A stretch of DNA of 56,718 nucleotides from Rhodocyclaceae bacterium (GCA_028713915.1 JAQTNK010000028.1:1-56718); one strand, 5' to 3'. Positions 28,018 through 38,768 are shown, numbered from the stretch's first letter. Made by a program: numbers and translations. Notes: a model not told the origin generated them from the letters alone.

Positions 28018-29994
28018 TCAAACGCGGTTGAACCAGAGCGTCAGCAGCACGAAGACGCCGATGATCATGGAGAAGGCGTACTGGTAGATGTGGCCGGTCT
28101 GGAACAGGCGCACCATGCCGGCGATCCAGCCGACGGCCCGCGCCGAGCCGTTGACCGCCACGCCGTCGATCAGCGCCTGGTCGCCGCCCTTCCACAAGCC
28201 GCGCCCGACGAGACGCGCGCCGCCGGCGAAGAACCATTCGTTGAATTCGTCGAAGCCGTACTTCTTTTCGAGGATGTTGGCGATGAAGCTGAACTTCTGC
28301 TTGATGACGGCCGGCAGCTCGGGGCGCACGATGTAGAGGAACCACGCTGTCGCCGCGCCGGCGAGCGCCAGCCAGAACGGCAGCGAAGTCAGGCCGTGCA
28401 GCACCATCGGGATCACGCCGTGGAATTCCTCTTCCATGTGCGCGAGGCCGTGATGCGCGGGCGCGATGTAAATGGCGTCGCCGAACCAGTTGCCGTAGAG
28501 CATCGGGCCGATCAGCCAGCCGGCGCAGACGGCGGGAATGGCGAGCAGGATCAGCGGCACCGTCACCACCTTGGGCGACTCGTGCGGCTCGGCGTGATGG
28601 CCGTGGCCATGCTCGCCATGATCGCCGTGGTGGGCGCCGGCGTGGCGGAAGCGCTCCTCGCCGTGGAAGGCGAAGAAGACGAGGCGGAAGGAGTAGAAGC
28701 CGCCAACGAAGACGGCGGCAAGGATCGACAAATAGGCAAAGCCGGCGCCCGGCACCTGGGACAACTGCACCGCCTCGATGATCGAGTCCTTCGAGAAGAA
28801 GCCGGCGAAGGGCGGGAAACCGGCATTGGCGAGGGCGCCGATGAGCACGGTGAGATACGTGATCGGCATGTACTTCTTGAGCCCGCCCATGCGCCGCATG
28901 TCCTGCTCGTGGTGCATGGCGATGATGACCGAGCCGGCGCCGAGGAACAGCACCGCCTTGAAGAAGGCATGCGTCATCAGATGGAAGATGGCGACCGAGT
29001 AGGCCGAGGCGCCTAATGCTGTCGTCATGTAGCCGAGCTGCGACAGCGTCGAATAGGCGACGACGCGCTTGATGTCGGTCTGGACGATGGCGATGAGCGC
29101 CATGAACAGCGCGGTGATGGCGCCGATGACGATGACGAAGGACAGCGCCGTCTCCGACAGCTCGAACAGCGGCGACATGCGCGAGACCATGAAGATGCCG
29201 GCCGTGACCATGGTAGCGGCGTGGATCAGCGCGGAGATCGGCGTCGGGCCTTCCATCGAATCGGGCAGCCAGACGTGGAGCGGAAACTGTGCCGACTTGC
29301 CCATGGCGCCGATGAACAGCCCGATGCAGGCGGCGGTGATGACCGGCCAGCCGGTGACGGCTTCGGTCAGCGTCGCCAGTTCCTTGCTCTTGCCGAACAC
29401 GGTGGCGTAGTCGAGCGAACCGGCATAGGCGGCGATGAGGCCAATGCCGAGCAGGAAGCCGAAGTCGCCGACGCGGTTCACCAGGAAGGCTTTCAGGTTG
29501 GCGTAGATCGCCGTCGGCCGCGTGTACCAGAAGCCGATCAGCAGGTAGGAGACGAGGCCGACCGCTTCCCAGCCGAAGAAGAGCTGGAGGAAGTTGTTGC
29601 TCATCACCAGCATCAGCATCGAGAACGTGAACAGCGAGATGTAGCTGAAGAAGCGCTGGTAGCCGGGGTCTTCGGCCATGTAGCCGATGGTGTAGATATG
29701 CACCATCAGCGAGACGAAAGTGACGACGATCATCATCACGGCGGTCAGCGGGTCGATCAGGAAGCCGACTTCCATGTTGAGCCCGCCCGACTGCATCCAG
29801 GTATAGACCGTGCCGTTGAACGTGTGGCCGGCCTGGACGTCCTGGAACACGAGCAGCGAGCAGAAGAAGGACACCGCGACGCCGAGGATGGTCACCCAGT
29901 GGGCGCCGGCGCGGCCGATGGCGCGGCCGGCAAAGCCGGCGAGAATGGCGCCGAGCAGCGGAGCAAGAGGGATGATGAGGTATACCGCCTTCAT
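28018..29994 (-). CDS. nuoL: NADH-quinone oxidoreductase subunit L
   Basis: A 658-residue subunit, the largest of the antiporter-like set. WEAVGLVSYLLIGFWY, KSAQFPLHVWLPDSMEGPTP and DIKRVVAYSTLSQLGYM are family signatures. The C terminus carries the long amphipathic helix and final anchor typical of NuoL. A histidine-rich loop (HHGDHGEHGHGHHAEPHE, residues about 455-475) may bind metal or simply be a species-specific insertion. Spacing to nuoK is 4 bp. Confidence 0.97.
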   Translation of the reverse strand: MKAVYLIIPLAPLLGAILAGFAGRAIGRAGAHWVTILGVAVSFFCSLLVFQDVQAGHTFNGTVYTWMQSGGLNMEVGFLIDPLTAVMMIVVTFVSLMVHIYTIGYMAEDPGYQRFFSYISLFTFSMLMLVMSNNFLQLFFGWEAVGLVSYLLIGFWYTRPTAIYANLKAFLVNRVGDFGFLLGIGLIAAYAGSLDYATVFGKSKELATLTEAVTGWPVITAACIGLFIGAMGKSAQFPLHVWLPDSMEGPTPISALIHAATMVTAGIFMVSRMSPLFELSETALSFVIVIGAITALFMALIAIVQTDIKRVVAYSTLSQLGYMTTALGASAYSVAIFHLMTHAFFKAVLFLGAGSVIIAMHHEQDMRRMGGLKKYMPITYLTVLIGALANAGFPPFAGFFSKDSIIEAVQLSQVPGAGFAYLSILAAVFVGGFYSFRLVFFAFHGEERFRHAGAHHGDHGEHGHGHHAEPHESPKVVTVPLILLAIPAVCAGWLIGPMLYGNWFGDAIYIAPAHHGLAHMEEEFHGVIPMVLHGLTSLPFWLALAGAATAWFLYIVRPELPAVIKQKFSFIANILEKKYGFDEFNEWFFAGGARLVGRGLWKGGDQALIDGVAVNGSARAVGWIAGMVRLFQTGHIYQYAFSMIIGVFVLLTLWFNRV

Positions 29995-29998
29995 GCCG

Positions 29999-30313
29999 TT
30001 ATCCCTTCAAGCTGTCGAGATCGTCGACATCGATGGTGGAAAGGTTGCGGAACAGCACGACCAGGATCGCCAGGCCGATGCCCGATTCCGCCGCCGCCAC
30101 CGTCAGGATGAAGAAGACGAAGAGCTGGCCGGCGAGGTCGTGCAAATAGTGCGAGAAGGCGACGAAGTTGAGGTTCACCGCCAGCAGCATCAGCTCGATC
30201 GCCATCAGCAGCACGATCAGGTTCTTGCGGTTGAGGAATATGCCGACGATGCCGATGGCGAACAGGATCGCCGCCAGGATCAGGTAGTGGGAAAGCCCCA
30301 AAGGTCCGAACAC
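29999..30313 (-). CDS. nuoK: NADH-quinone oxidoreductase subunit K
   Basis: A 104-residue protein with three transmembrane helices. [21 protein letters not shown] and [19 protein letters not shown] hold the two membrane-embedded glutamates (in IELM and AAES) of the proton pathway. It lies 1 bp after nuoJ and 4 bp before nuoL; the order J-K-L is the standard one. Confidence 0.97.
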   Translation of the reverse strand: MFGPLGLSHYLILAAILFAIGIVGIFLNRKNLIVLLMAIELMLLAVNLNFVAFSHYLHDLAGQLFVFFILTVAAAESGIGLAILVVLFRNLSTIDVDDLDSLKG

Positions 30314-30314
30314 G

Positions 30315-30938
30315 TTATTCCCCCTCCCCGGCGGGCAGATCTTTTTCGGTCGCCATCTTGACGATGCGCAGGCGATCCTTGGCCTTGACGGCGAGCTGCC
30401 GCGCCGTGTCCAAGTGCTTGACGTCCTTGCGATGGCGCAGCGTCAGCATCACGGCGGCGACGATGCCGACGAGCAGGATCACGGAGGCCAACTCGAAGGG
30501 ATAGGCGTAGTCGGTAAACAGCAGCCGGCCGAGTTCCTTGGTGTTGCTGTAGTCGGGCGCCGTCGCCAGGCCCGGCATCGCCTCGGCGCCGAAGTATTTG
30601 CCGCCGAGCATCACGGCCATTTCGCCGACCATCGCCAAGGCGATCGGGCCGCCCAGCCACAGGTTGCCGAAGAAGCCCTTGCGCACCCGCTCGACATTGA
30701 TGTCGAGCATCATGACGACGAAGAGGAACAGCACCATCACCGCGCCGACATAGACCATGATCAGCGCGATGGCGAGGAACTCCGCCTGCAGCAGCAGCCA
30801 CAGGCCGGCGACGTTGAAGAAGGCCAGCACCAGGAACAGCACGGCATGCACCGGGTTGCTGGCGGTGACGACGCGCACTGCGGCGAAGACCGCCAGGGCT
30901 GCGAACATGTAGAAAACAAATGTGGTGAATTCCATCAT
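30315..30938 (-). CDS. nuoJ: NADH-quinone oxidoreductase subunit J
   Basis: A 207-residue membrane subunit with five transmembrane helices: [19 protein letters not shown] is the signature helix near residue 60. The C-terminal 35 residues are charged and cytoplasmic. Two adjacent ATGs (30938 and 30935) are possible; the first overlaps the stop of the repeat-encoded mini-ORF by ATGA. The GGCGGAGGC that serves as its ribosome-binding site comes from the end of the upstream repeat. Confidence 0.96.
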   Translation of the reverse strand: MMEFTTFVFYMFAALAVFAAVRVVTASNPVHAVLFLVLAFFNVAGLWLLLQAEFLAIALIMVYVGAVMVLFLFVVMMLDINVERVRKGFFGNLWLGGPIALAMVGEMAVMLGGKYFGAEAMPGLATAPDYSNTKELGRLLFTDYAYPFELASVILLVGIVAAVMLTLRHRKDVKHLDTARQLAVKAKDRLRIVKMATEKDLPAGEGE

Positions 30939-31015
30939 GCCTCCGCCGGGCCGACCCTAGGAGACATGCGTCCCCCCGTGGGGGGCAGCGAACGAATGTG
31001 AGCGTGGGGGGCCAT
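30935..31015 (-). repeat. nuo intergenic repeat copy A, with a 26-codon ORF, between nuoI and nuoJ
   Basis: A 75-bp GC-rich repeat (body 30941-31015) that shares most of its sequence with 31521-31601 and 36355-36438. On the minus strand it reads as ATG plus 25 sense codons, [16 protein letters not shown] then [10 protein letters not shown], and a TGA. The ATG lies 5 nt after the nuoI stop and the TGA overlaps the nuoJ start. Palindromic parts (CCCCCC-ACG-GGGGGA) would form a hairpin in the mRNA. Whether the peptide is made is unknown. Confidence 0.85.
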
Positions 31016-31020
31016 ATTTT

Positions 31021-31518
31021 TTACCGGAACTTGGCGTCCTGCTCGCGGGCCTTGGCGATTTCCGCCTCGTAGCGGTCGCCGTTGGCCAGCAGCATCTGCT
31101 TGGTGTAGTAGAGATCGCCGCGCGTCTCGCCGTGGTACTCGAAGATGTGCGTCTCGACGATGGCGTCCACCGGGCAGGCTTCTTCGCAGAAACCGCAGAA
31201 GATGCACTTGGTCAGGTCGATGTCGTAGCGCGTGGTGCGGCGCGAGGTGTTGCCGTTGGCGTCCTCGCGCTCGGCCGACTCGATGGTGATGGCCATGGCC
31301 GGGCACACCGCCTCGCAGAGCTTGCAGGCGATGCAGCGCTCTTCGCCGTTCGGGTAGCGGCGCAGCGCATGCAGGCCGCGGAAGCGCGGCGACGCCGGCG
31401 TCTTTTCTTCCGGGTACTGGATGGTGATCTTCGGCGCGAACATGTAGCGCAGGGTCACGGCCAGGCCCTGGCGCAGTTCGCCGAGCGAGAAGCTTTGGAT
31501 CAGTTCGCGGGCGCCCAT
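31021..31518 (-). CDS. nuoI: NADH-quinone oxidoreductase subunit I (two [4Fe-4S] ferredoxin domain)
   Basis: A 165-residue protein with two classical cluster motifs: [18 protein letters not shown] and [18 protein letters not shown]. It carries clusters N6a and N6b that pass electrons to the quinone-site cluster. I start at [10 protein letters not shown]; the nine-codon upstream extension lies within repeat copy B. The GAGGAC ribosome-binding site is at the end of that repeat. Copy A follows its stop codon. Confidence 0.97.
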   Translation of the reverse strand: MGARELIQSFSLGELRQGLAVTLRYMFAPKITIQYPEEKTPASPRFRGLHALRRYPNGEERCIACKLCEAVCPAMAITIESAEREDANGNTSRRTTRYDIDLTKCIFCGFCEEACPVDAIVETHIFEYHGETRGDLYYTKQMLLANGDRYEAEIAKAREQDAKFR

Positions 31519-31520
31519 GA

Positions 31521-31601
31521 TTATGTCCTCGCCGGGCCGCCCCAAGAGGGCATGCGCCCCCCCGTGGGGGGCAGCGAACGAATGTGAGCGTGGGGGGCCA
31601 T
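31521..31601 (-). repeat. nuo intergenic repeat copy B, with a 26-codon ORF, between nuoH and nuoI
   Basis: Second copy of the nuo repeat (body 31527-31601). The minus-strand frame reads [16 protein letters not shown] then [10 protein letters not shown] and a TAA. Its ATG is 2 nt after the nuoH stop, and its TAA is 2 nt before the nuoI ATG. It differs from copy A mainly in the second half, without a frame change. It supplies the GAGGAC preceding nuoI. Confidence 0.85.
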
Positions 31602-31603
31602 TA

Positions 31604-32695
31604 TCACTTCCAAATGTTGAAGGGCGACATCATCCAGACGCCGATGAACGGAATCCAGACGAGACAGAGGGGAACGAACACCTTCCAGCCCAGACGCATG
31701 ATCTGGTCGTAGCGATAGCGGGGAAACGTCGCGCGCAGCCAGAGAAAGAGGAACAGCATGAGCGCGGCCTTGCCGAGCAGCCACCAGATGCCGTCGGGCA
31801 GGAAGCCGACCGGCGAGAGCCAGCCGCCGAGGAAGAAGATCGCGACCATCGCCGACACCAGGATCATGTTGGCGTATTCGGCGAGGAAGAACATGGCGAA
31901 GGCCATGCCCGAGTACTCGACCATGTGGCCGGCGACGATTTCCGATTCGCCTTCGACGACATCGAAGGGCGCGCGATTGGTTTCGGCCACGCCCGAAATC
32001 AGGTAGACCAGGAACATCGGGAACAGCGGAATCCAGTTCCACGACAGCACGCCCAGCCCCATCTCGGCGAAGCGGCCGTGACCCTGGGCGCGCACGATAT
32101 CGGAGAGGTTGAGGCTGTGCGAAACCATCAGCACGACGATCAGCGCCATGCCCATCGAGACTTCGTAGGACACCATCTGCGCCGCCGAGCGCATGGCGCC
32201 GAGGAAGGGATACTTGGAGTTCGAAGCCCAGCCGGCGATGATGATGCCATAGACGCCGACCGAGGTGATCGCCAGCAGGTAGAGCACGCCGGCGTCGAGA
32301 TTCGCCAGCGCGCCGCCTTCGAAAAACGGCACCACCGACCACGCCGCCAGCGCCGGCGCGATGGCGAGCACCGGCGCGAGCAGGAACAGCGCGCCGTCGG
32401 CCTTGGTCGGAATGACGATTTCCTTGAAGAACAGCTTCATGCCGTCGGCGATCGGCTGCAGCAGGCCCCATGGGCCGACGCGGTTCGGGCCGATGCGCAC
32501 CTGCATCCAGCCGATGATCTTGCGTTCCCAGAAAGTCAGGTAGGCGACGCCCAGCATCAGCGGAATCAGCAGCACGACGATCTTGATGACGACCCAGATC
32601 AGCGGCCAGACCGGCTGGATGACGCCCCACAGCACGTCCCACAGGCCGAAGATGTTCCAGAACGACTGGAAAAGTTGCAGCACGAGGGCTTCCAT
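31604..32695 (-). CDS. nuoH: NADH-quinone oxidoreductase subunit H
   Basis: A 363-residue subunit with eight transmembrane helices. [22 protein letters not shown] and the acidic quinone-channel loop [21 protein letters not shown] are diagnostic. It forms the floor of the ubiquinone chamber with NuoB and NuoD. The start codon shares one base with the nuoG stop (TGATG). Repeat copy B begins 2 nt after its stop codon. Confidence 0.97.
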   Translation of the reverse strand: MEALVLQLFQSFWNIFGLWDVLWGVIQPVWPLIWVVIKIVVLLIPLMLGVAYLTFWERKIIGWMQVRIGPNRVGPWGLLQPIADGMKLFFKEIVIPTKADGALFLLAPVLAIAPALAAWSVVPFFEGGALANLDAGVLYLLAITSVGVYGIIIAGWASNSKYPFLGAMRSAAQMVSYEVSMGMALIVVLMVSHSLNLSDIVRAQGHGRFAEMGLGVLSWNWIPLFPMFLVYLISGVAETNRAPFDVVEGESEIVAGHMVEYSGMAFAMFFLAEYANMILVSAMVAIFFLGGWLSPVGFLPDGIWWLLGKAALMLFLFLWLRATFPRYRYDQIMRLGWKVFVPLCLVWIPFIGVWMMSPFNIWK

Positions 32696-35016
32696 CACGC
32701 ACGCTCCACGGTGATCTGGCCGAACATCGCGCCGAGGTTTGCGGTCGCGGCATGCGCCGCGGCCACTCGCACGCAGCCGTCGGGCAGCGCGGCGTCGAGT
32801 TGCGCGGCGAGAACCGCCGCGCCGTCGCCCTGCTTGACGCGCACCGGGTCGCCGGCGGCGATGCCGAGTTTGGCCAGCGTGACCGCATTCATGCGCGCAG
32901 CGGGCACGGCGGCGTCCTTGGTCTTCTGCAGGCTGGGCGCGCGGCGCACCAGTGCGTCGGCAAAGTAGAGCGGCACGTCGGCCACGCGTTCGAGGGCGCC
33001 CGCCGCGGCTGCCGGACTCGCCGTCGCCGCGGCGCCGTTGTCGAGGCCGGCGACGAACTCGGGCGTGCCGCCGAGAATTTCGTTGCGCACGTCTTCGCTG
33101 CTCTCGTAGCCGAAGCCGTCGAGTTCGAGCAGCGTGCCGAGAACGCGCAGCACTTTCCAGCCCGGCCGCGTCTCGCCCAGCGGCTTGGCCACCGCCTGGA
33201 AGCTTTGCACGCGCCCCTCGGTGCTGACAAAGCTGCCGGAGGTCTCGGTGAAGGGCGACACCGGCAACATGACGTCGGCGTATTCGAGCGCCGCCGCCGA
33301 CTTGAACGGCGACAGCACGACGACCGTATCGGCCGCCTTGACCGCCGCCAGGGCGGCACGCGGATCGGCACAGTCGAGTTCGGGTTCGACGTTGAGCAGC
33401 ACGTAGGCGCGGCGCGGTTCGGCGACGAGGCGTGCGGCGTTGAGGCCGTCCGCTTGCGGCAGCGCCTTGGCGACGTAGCCGCCGACGCTGTTGGCCGCTG
33501 CGCCGAGGACGCCGCATTTCGCGCCGAGAACGCGCGCCAGCTGCTGCGCCAGGACCTGCAGCGTGCCGGCCTGCGGATGCTGCTCGGCGAAGTTGCCGAG
33601 CAGGATGCCGGCGTTGCTGCCTTCGACCAGGCTCGCCGCGATGGCTTTGGCTGGCGCGGAGACCGCGACCGTCAGATCGCAGGCCTGCTGCTTGAGTTCG
33701 GAGGCGGCCTTCACCACCTGCGCCAGCAGCGCGGGAAGTTGCGACGGCGGGACGATGGCCTTGGCGGCGAGCTTGACCAGCAGGTCTTCGTCGGCGGCAT
33801 GGATGACGTTGATCTTGCTGCCGCGCCGGGCGGCCTGGCGCAGGCGTTGCGCGAGCAGCGGCTGCTCCTTGCGCAGGAAGCTGCCGACCAGCAGCACGCG
33901 GTCGAGCTGGTTGATCTCGGCGATCTTCATGCCCAGCCAGGGCGCACCGCTACGCTTGCCGTCGAGCGAGAAATCGCTCTGGCGCAGGCGGAAATCGATA
34001 TTGTCGGAACCGATGCCGCGCACCAGCTTGCCGGCGAGCGCCATTTCCTCGAGCGTCGCGTGCGGGCTGACCAGGGCGCCGACGGCGGCGGCGCCGTGCG
34101 TCTTGGCGACGTCGCGCAGGGCGTGGGCGACGTAGTCAAGCGCGACGTTCCATTCGGCTTCCTGCCACTTGCCGCCCTGCTTGACCATCGGCTTGGTCAG
34201 GCGCTCGGTGGAGTTCAAGCCTTCGTACGAATAGCGGTCCTTGTCGGACAGCCAGCACTCGTTGATGTCCTCGTTCTCCAGCGGCAGCACGCGCATGACG
34301 CGGTCGAGCTTGGTCTGGACGATGAGGTTGGAGCCGAGGCCGTCGTGCGGTGCCACCGACTTGCGGCGCGAGAGCTCCCAGCTGCGGGCGCTGAAGCGGA
34401 AGGGCTTCGAGGTGAGCGCGCCGACCGGGCACAGATCGATGATGTTGCCGGAGATTTCGGAATCGACGGTCTTCTCGACGAAGGGCATCACTTCGGCACG
34501 GTCGCCGCGGAAAGCCTGACCCATTTCCATGTAGCCGGCGATCTCCTGGGTGAAGCGGATGCAGCGCGTGCAGTTGATGCAGCGCGTCATGTCCGTCGAC
34601 ACCAGCGGGCCGAGGTTCTTGTTCAACACCACGCGCTTCTCTTCCTGGAAGCGCGCGCCGCTGGCGCCGTAGCCGACCGACAGGTCCTGCAGCTGGCATT
34701 CGCCGCCCTGGTCGCAGATCGGGCAGTCGAGCGGATGGTTGATCAGCAGGAATTCCATCACGCCCTTCTGGGCCTTGACGGCCATCTCGGAGTGCGTGAA
34801 CACCTTCATGCCGTTGGTGACCGGCGTGGCGCAAGCCGGCAGCGGCTTGGGCGCCTTCTCGACCTGCACCAGGCACATGCGGCAGTTGGCCGCGATGGAC
34901 AGCTTCTTGTGGTAGCAGAAGTGAGGAATGTAGGTGCCGGCCTTGTGCGCGGCCTCGATGACCGTGCTGCCCTCTTCGACCTGCAGGGCCTTGCCGTCGA
35001 TTTCGATCTCTAGCAT
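32695..35016 (-). CDS. nuoG: NADH-quinone oxidoreductase subunit G
   Basis: A 773-residue iron-sulfur subunit. The N terminus has a [2Fe-2S] motif ([17 protein letters not shown], then PACATPV), the [17 protein letters not shown] motif, and [13 protein letters not shown] plus [14 protein letters not shown] for the [4Fe-4S] clusters. The rest is a degenerate molybdopterin-oxidoreductase domain. The alanine-rich C-terminal third is less conserved. It overlaps nuoF by 7 bp and nuoH by 1 bp. Confidence 0.96.
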   Translation of the reverse strand: MLEIEIDGKALQVEEGSTVIEAAHKAGTYIPHFCYHKKLSIAANCRMCLVQVEKAPKPLPACATPVTNGMKVFTHSEMAVKAQKGVMEFLLINHPLDCPICDQGGECQLQDLSVGYGASGARFQEEKRVVLNKNLGPLVSTDMTRCINCTRCIRFTQEIAGYMEMGQAFRGDRAEVMPFVEKTVDSEISGNIIDLCPVGALTSKPFRFSARSWELSRRKSVAPHDGLGSNLIVQTKLDRVMRVLPLENEDINECWLSDKDRYSYEGLNSTERLTKPMVKQGGKWQEAEWNVALDYVAHALRDVAKTHGAAAVGALVSPHATLEEMALAGKLVRGIGSDNIDFRLRQSDFSLDGKRSGAPWLGMKIAEINQLDRVLLVGSFLRKEQPLLAQRLRQAARRGSKINVIHAADEDLLVKLAAKAIVPPSQLPALLAQVVKAASELKQQACDLTVAVSAPAKAIAASLVEGSNAGILLGNFAEQHPQAGTLQVLAQQLARVLGAKCGVLGAAANSVGGYVAKALPQADGLNAARLVAEPRRAYVLLNVEPELDCADPRAALAAVKAADTVVVLSPFKSAAALEYADVMLPVSPFTETSGSFVSTEGRVQSFQAVAKPLGETRPGWKVLRVLGTLLELDGFGYESSEDVRNEILGGTPEFVAGLDNGAAATASPAAAAGALERVADVPLYFADALVRRAPSLQKTKDAAVPAARMNAVTLAKLGIAAGDPVRVKQGDGAAVLAAQLDAALPDGCVRVAAAHAATANLGAMFGQITVERA

Positions 35017-36353
35017 GCTGCCCCCGCCATCATGCGCGTGTGGAACGTGCTGCCGGCCTTCTGCACTTCGCGCGGGACCAGGCACTTCTTGTGTTCGATG
35101 TGGTACTCGAATTCGCTGCGGAAATGCTTGAGCATTCCCTGGATCGGCATCACCGCGGCGTCGCCGAGCGCGCAGATGGTGCGCCCGGCGATGTTGCCGC
35201 CGAGTTCGAGCAGCAGGTCGAGGTCTTCGGGACGGCCTTCGCCATGCTCGATGCGATGGATGATCTTGTAGAGCCAGCCGGTGCCTTCGCGGCACGGCGT
35301 GCATTGGCCGCACGACTCTTCGTAGTAGAACCAGGACAGGCGCTCCAGCGCCTGCACCATGCAGACCGTCTCGTCCATGACGATCACCGCGCCCGAGCCG
35401 AGCATCGAGCCGGCCTTGGCGATGGAGTCGTAGTCCATGGTGCAATCCATGATCATGTCGGCCGGGATCACCGGCGAGGAGGAGCCGCCCGGAATCACGC
35501 CCTTGAGCTTGCGGCCGTTGCGCATGCCGCCGGCCATTTCGAGCAGTTTCGCGAACGGCGTGCCCAGCGGCACTTCGTAGTTGCCGGGCTTGTTCACGTG
35601 GCCCGAGACCGAGAACAGCTTGCTGCCGCCGTTGTTCGGCTTGCCCAGTTCGAGGTAGGCCTGGCCGCCCATGCGGAACACCAGCGGCACCGCGGCGAAG
35701 GTCTCGGTGTTGTTGATCGTGGTCGGCTTGCCGTAGAGGCCGACGCTCGCCGGGAACGGCGGCTTGTAGCGCGGCTGGCCCTTCTTGCCTTCGATGGATT
35801 CGAGCAGCGCCGATTCCTCGCCGCAGATGTAGGCGCCCCAGCCGTGATGCGCGAAGAGATCGAAGTTGAAGCCCGAGCCGAGAATGTTCTGGCCCAGGTA
35901 GCCGGCGGCACGCGCCTCGGCCAGCGCCGCTTCGAAGCGCTCGTAGAGTTCGAAGATTTCGCCGTGGATGTAGTTGTAGCCTGCCACCGCGCCGACCGCA
36001 TAGCCGGCGATGATCATGCCTTCGATCACCGAATGCGGATCGTAGGCCAGCAGGTCGCGGTCCTTGAAGGTGCCGGGCTCGCCTTCGTCGGTGTTGCAGA
36101 CGAGGTACTTCACCGGCGCCGCCTTCGGCATGAAGCTCCACTTGAGGCCGGTCGGGAAGCCGGCGCCGCCACGGCCGCGCAGCACCGACAGCTTGACTTC
36201 GGCGATGACCTGGTCGGGCGTCAGCTTGTCGCCGGTGAGGATGCGCTTCAACGACTGGTAGCCGCCGCGCGCTTCGTATTCCTTGAGGTTCCAGCCGGCA
36301 TCGCCTTTCCAGCCGGCGGTGAGAGTCGCGTTGATCGCGTCGATGATGGCCAT
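35010..36353 (-). CDS. nuoF: NADH-quinone oxidoreductase subunit F (NADH/FMN)
   Basis: A 447-residue flavoprotein. [17 protein letters not shown] is the NADH/FMN glycine-rich loop, [13 protein letters not shown] binds [20 protein letters not shown] follows, and [12 protein letters not shown] plus a later TICALGDA ligate the N3 [4Fe-4S] cluster. It accepts hydride from NADH. Its ribosome-binding region GGCGGAGGC is donated by repeat copy C. The stop overlaps the nuoG start by 7 bp. Confidence 0.97.
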   Translation of the reverse strand: MAIIDAINATLTAGWKGDAGWNLKEYEARGGYQSLKRILTGDKLTPDQVIAEVKLSVLRGRGGAGFPTGLKWSFMPKAAPVKYLVCNTDEGEPGTFKDRDLLAYDPHSVIEGMIIAGYAVGAVAGYNYIHGEIFELYERFEAALAEARAAGYLGQNILGSGFNFDLFAHHGWGAYICGEESALLESIEGKKGQPRYKPPFPASVGLYGKPTTINNTETFAAVPLVFRMGGQAYLELGKPNNGGSKLFSVSGHVNKPGNYEVPLGTPFAKLLEMAGGMRNGRKLKGVIPGGSSSPVIPADMIMDCTMDYDSIAKAGSMLGSGAVIVMDETVCMVQALERLSWFYYEESCGQCTPCREGTGWLYKIIHRIEHGEGRPEDLDLLLELGGNIAGRTICALGDAAVMPIQGMLKHFRSEFEYHIEHKKCLVPREVQKAGSTFHTRMMAGAAC

Positions 36354-36354
36354 G

Positions 36355-36438
36355 TTACGCCTCCGCCGGGCCGCCCCAAGGGGGCGTGCGCCCCCCCGTG
36401 GGGGGCAGCGAGTTGATGTTACGAGCGTGGGGGGCCAT
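36355..36438 (-). repeat. nuo intergenic repeat copy C, with a 27-codon ORF, between nuoE and nuoF
   Basis: Third copy (body 36361-36438). The minus-strand frame reads [17 protein letters not shown] then [10 protein letters not shown] and a TAA. It differs from A and B by several substitutions and a net 3-bp insertion in the middle, which keeps the frame open. The ATG shares one base with the nuoE TGA; the TAA is 1 nt before the nuoF ATG. Confidence 0.85.
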
Positions 36439-36911
36439 CATTTGCACTCCGCGAGCAGCTTGTCGATCGCTTCCGGCGTCATGAAGCTCTTCAGGCGGAC
36501 GTTATTGACGATCACCACCGGCGCATCGCCGCAGGCGCCCATGCACTCGCCTTCCTTCAGCGTGAACTTGCCGTCGGCCGTGGTCTGGTTGAAATCGATG
36601 CCGAGCTTCTGCTTGAGGTAGTCCGCGGCATGCACGCCGCCGGACAGCTGGCATGGCAGGTTGGTGCAGACGGTCAGCTTGTATGTGCCGACCGGGTGCA
36701 GGTCGTACATGTTGTAGAAAGTGGCGACTTCATAGACGGCCATCGGCGCCATCTCCAGCACCGCGGCGACGTCCTCGATGGCCTCCTTGGCCAGCCAGCC
36801 CTTCTCTTCCTGCGCGATGCGCAGGGCTGCCATGCAGGCCGACTGCTTCTGGTCGGCCGGGTACTTGGCGATTTCGCGGTCTATCCGGCTTAGCGATTCT
36901 TGACTGAGCAT
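36438..36911 (-). CDS. nuoE: NADH-quinone oxidoreductase subunit E ([2Fe-2S])
   Basis: A 157-residue thioredoxin-like protein. VCTNLPCQLSGG and the distal KEGECMGACGDAPVV give the four cysteines of cluster N1a. The N-terminal helical part includes YPADQKQSACMAALRIAQEE. It forms the NADH-oxidising tip with NuoF. It is 8 bp after nuoD, and repeat copy C starts within its stop codon. Confidence 0.97.
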   Translation of the reverse strand: MLSQESLSRIDREIAKYPADQKQSACMAALRIAQEEKGWLAKEAIEDVAAVLEMAPMAVYEVATFYNMYDLHPVGTYKLTVCTNLPCQLSGGVHAADYLKQKLGIDFNQTTADGKFTLKEGECMGACGDAPVVIVNNVRLKSFMTPEAIDKLLAECK

Positions 36912-36919
36912 GACTGTCT

Positions 36920-38173
36920 CTATCTATCCGTATCGCCCAGCACCAGATCGATGGTGCCGATGATGGCCGTGACGTCGGCGAGCATGTGCCCTTTGGCCAT
37001 CTCGTGCGTCGCGGCGAGGTGCGGGAAGCCGGGCGAGCGCAGCTTCAGGCGGTAGGGTTTGTTGGCGCCGTCGGAAACGGCCCAGACGCCGAACTCGCCC
37101 TTCGGGTGCTCGATGGCGGCATAGACTTCGCCGGCGGGCACGTGCATGCCTTCGCTGAAGAGCTTGAAGTGGTGGATCAATTCTTCCATGTTGGCCTTCA
37201 TCGCCTCGCGCGCCGGCGGCGCCACCTTGTGGCTGGCGGTGATGACGGGACCGGGATTCTTGCGCAGCCAGTCGATGCACTGGCGCACGATGCCGTTGGA
37301 CTGGCGCATTTCTTCCATGCGCACGAGATAACGGTCGTAGCAGTCGCCGTTGCTGCCGACGGGAATGTCGAATTGCATGCGGTCGTACACTTCGTACGGC
37401 TGCTTCTTGCGCAAGTCCCACTCGACGCCGGAGCCGCGCAGCATGGGGCCGGTGAAGCCGAGCTGCAGCGCGCGCTCGGGCGACACCACGGCCACGTCCA
37501 CCGTGCGCTGCTTCCAGATGCGGTTGTCGGTCAGCAGCGTGTGGTATTCGTCGAGATAGCCGTCGAAGCGGTTGCAGAAGTCCTCGACGAAATCGAGCAG
37601 CGAGCCTTCGCGCGCGGCGTTGAGGCGCTTGACGGTGGCGGGGTCCTTGAACTTGTTCTCCGTGTAGCGCGGCATGCTCTCGGGCAGGTCGCGATAGACG
37701 CCGCCCGGGCGATAGTAAGCGGCGTGCAGGCGCGCGCCGGAGACGGCCTCATAGACGTCGAGCAGGTCTTCGCGCTCGCGGAACGTGTAGAGCACCATCG
37801 TCATGGCGCCGATGTCGAGCGCGTGCGTGCCGATGTTGAGCAGGTGATTGAGGATGCGCGTGACCTCGTCCATGAAGACGCGGATGTACTGCGCGCGCAA
37901 CGGCACCTCGACGCCGATCAGCCGTTCCACGGCGAGGCAGTAGGCGTGCTCGTTGCACATCATGGAGACGTAGTCGAGGCGGTCCATGTAGGGCACGGAC
38001 TGCAGCCAGGTGCGCGTCTCGATCAGTTTTTCGGTGGCGCGGTGCAGCAGGCCGATATGCGGATCGGCGCGGACGACGACTTCGCCGTCGAGTTCGAGCA
38101 CCAGGCGCAAGACGCCGTGCGCCGCCGGGTGCTGCGGCCCGAAGTTGATGCTGTAGTTCTTGATTTCAGCCAC
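36920..38173 (-). CDS. nuoD: NADH-quinone oxidoreductase subunit D (49 kDa)
   Basis: A 417-residue protein related to the hydrogenase large subunit but without nickel cysteines. [19 protein letters not shown] is the conserved quinone-site loop with the key histidine; [15 protein letters not shown] and [19 protein letters not shown] are other signatures. It forms the ubiquinone pocket with NuoB and NuoH. It overlaps nuoC by 8 bp. Confidence 0.97.
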   Translation of the reverse strand: MAEIKNYSINFGPQHPAAHGVLRLVLELDGEVVVRADPHIGLLHRATEKLIETRTWLQSVPYMDRLDYVSMMCNEHAYCLAVERLIGVEVPLRAQYIRVFMDEVTRILNHLLNIGTHALDIGAMTMVLYTFREREDLLDVYEAVSGARLHAAYYRPGGVYRDLPESMPRYTENKFKDPATVKRLNAAREGSLLDFVEDFCNRFDGYLDEYHTLLTDNRIWKQRTVDVAVVSPERALQLGFTGPMLRGSGVEWDLRKKQPYEVYDRMQFDIPVGSNGDCYDRYLVRMEEMRQSNGIVRQCIDWLRKNPGPVITASHKVAPPAREAMKANMEELIHHFKLFSEGMHVPAGEVYAAIEHPKGEFGVWAVSDGANKPYRLKLRSPGFPHLAATHEMAKGHMLADVTAIIGTIDLVLGDTDR

Positions 38174-38768
38174 GGTCGCTCACTTTTCCGTATTGCTCCT
38201 CGCGCACGATGCGCGGCGTGACTTCGCGCGGCTCGATGGTCACCGGCTGATAGACGACGCGCTGCTGCTCGGGGTCGTAGCGCATTTCGACGTAGCCGGA
38301 AACCGGAAAATCCTTGCGGAACGGGTGGCCGACGAAGCCGTAGTCGGTGAGGATGCGGCGCAGGTCGGGATGGCCGTCGAACATGATGCCGTAGAGGTCG
38401 AACGCTTCGCGCTCGTACCAGTTGGCGGCCGACCAGACATCGGTCAGCGTCGGCAGCACCGGGTATTCGGCGTCGGGCGCGTAGATGCGCAGGCGCAGGC
38501 GCCAGTTGTGCGTGAGCGACGTCAAATGGCAGACCGCCGCGAAGCGCTTGCCGGGCCAGCCGGCGTAGGCCGAATAGTCGATGCCCGACAGATCGATCAG
38601 CTGCTCGAAGCGCAGTTCGGGATGGTCGCGCAGCGTGCGGGCGACCTCGAGCGCCGCGGCGCCGTCGATTTCGATCGTCACTTCGCCCAGGCGCAGCATC
38701 GGCTCGCCGATGCTGCCGCCGAGCACTTCCCTAAGTTTTTGGCACAGACGTTCCAGCTTGACGCTCAT
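38166..38768 (-). CDS. nuoC: NADH-quinone oxidoreductase subunit C (30 kDa)
   Basis: A 200-residue peripheral subunit. The signature [26 protein letters not shown] segment is present in the middle ([18 protein letters not shown]), followed by [14 protein letters not shown]. It is a separate gene, not a NuoCD fusion. Start at [10 protein letters not shown]. It overlaps nuoD and follows nuoB by 18 bp. Confidence 0.97.
   Translation of the reverse strand: MSVKLERLCQKLREVLGGSIGEPMLRLGEVTIEIDGAAALEVARTLRDHPELRFEQLIDLSGIDYSAYAGWPGKRFAAVCHLTSLTHNWRLRLRIYAPDAEYPVLPTLTDVWSAANWYEREAFDLYGIMFDGHPDLRRILTDYGFVGHPFRKDFPVSGYVEMRYDPEQQRVVYQPVTIEPREVTPRIVREEQYGKVSDRG

Noticed and set aside
31604-33517. 637-codon extension of the nuoH frame upstream
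   Set aside because: The extension is an alternative frame of nuoG; NuoH homology starts only at MEALVLQL (32695).
32752-35013. 753-codon open frame on the plus strand, antisense to nuoG
   Set aside because: Shadow of nuoG; composition typical of reverse-strand reading of GC-rich genes.
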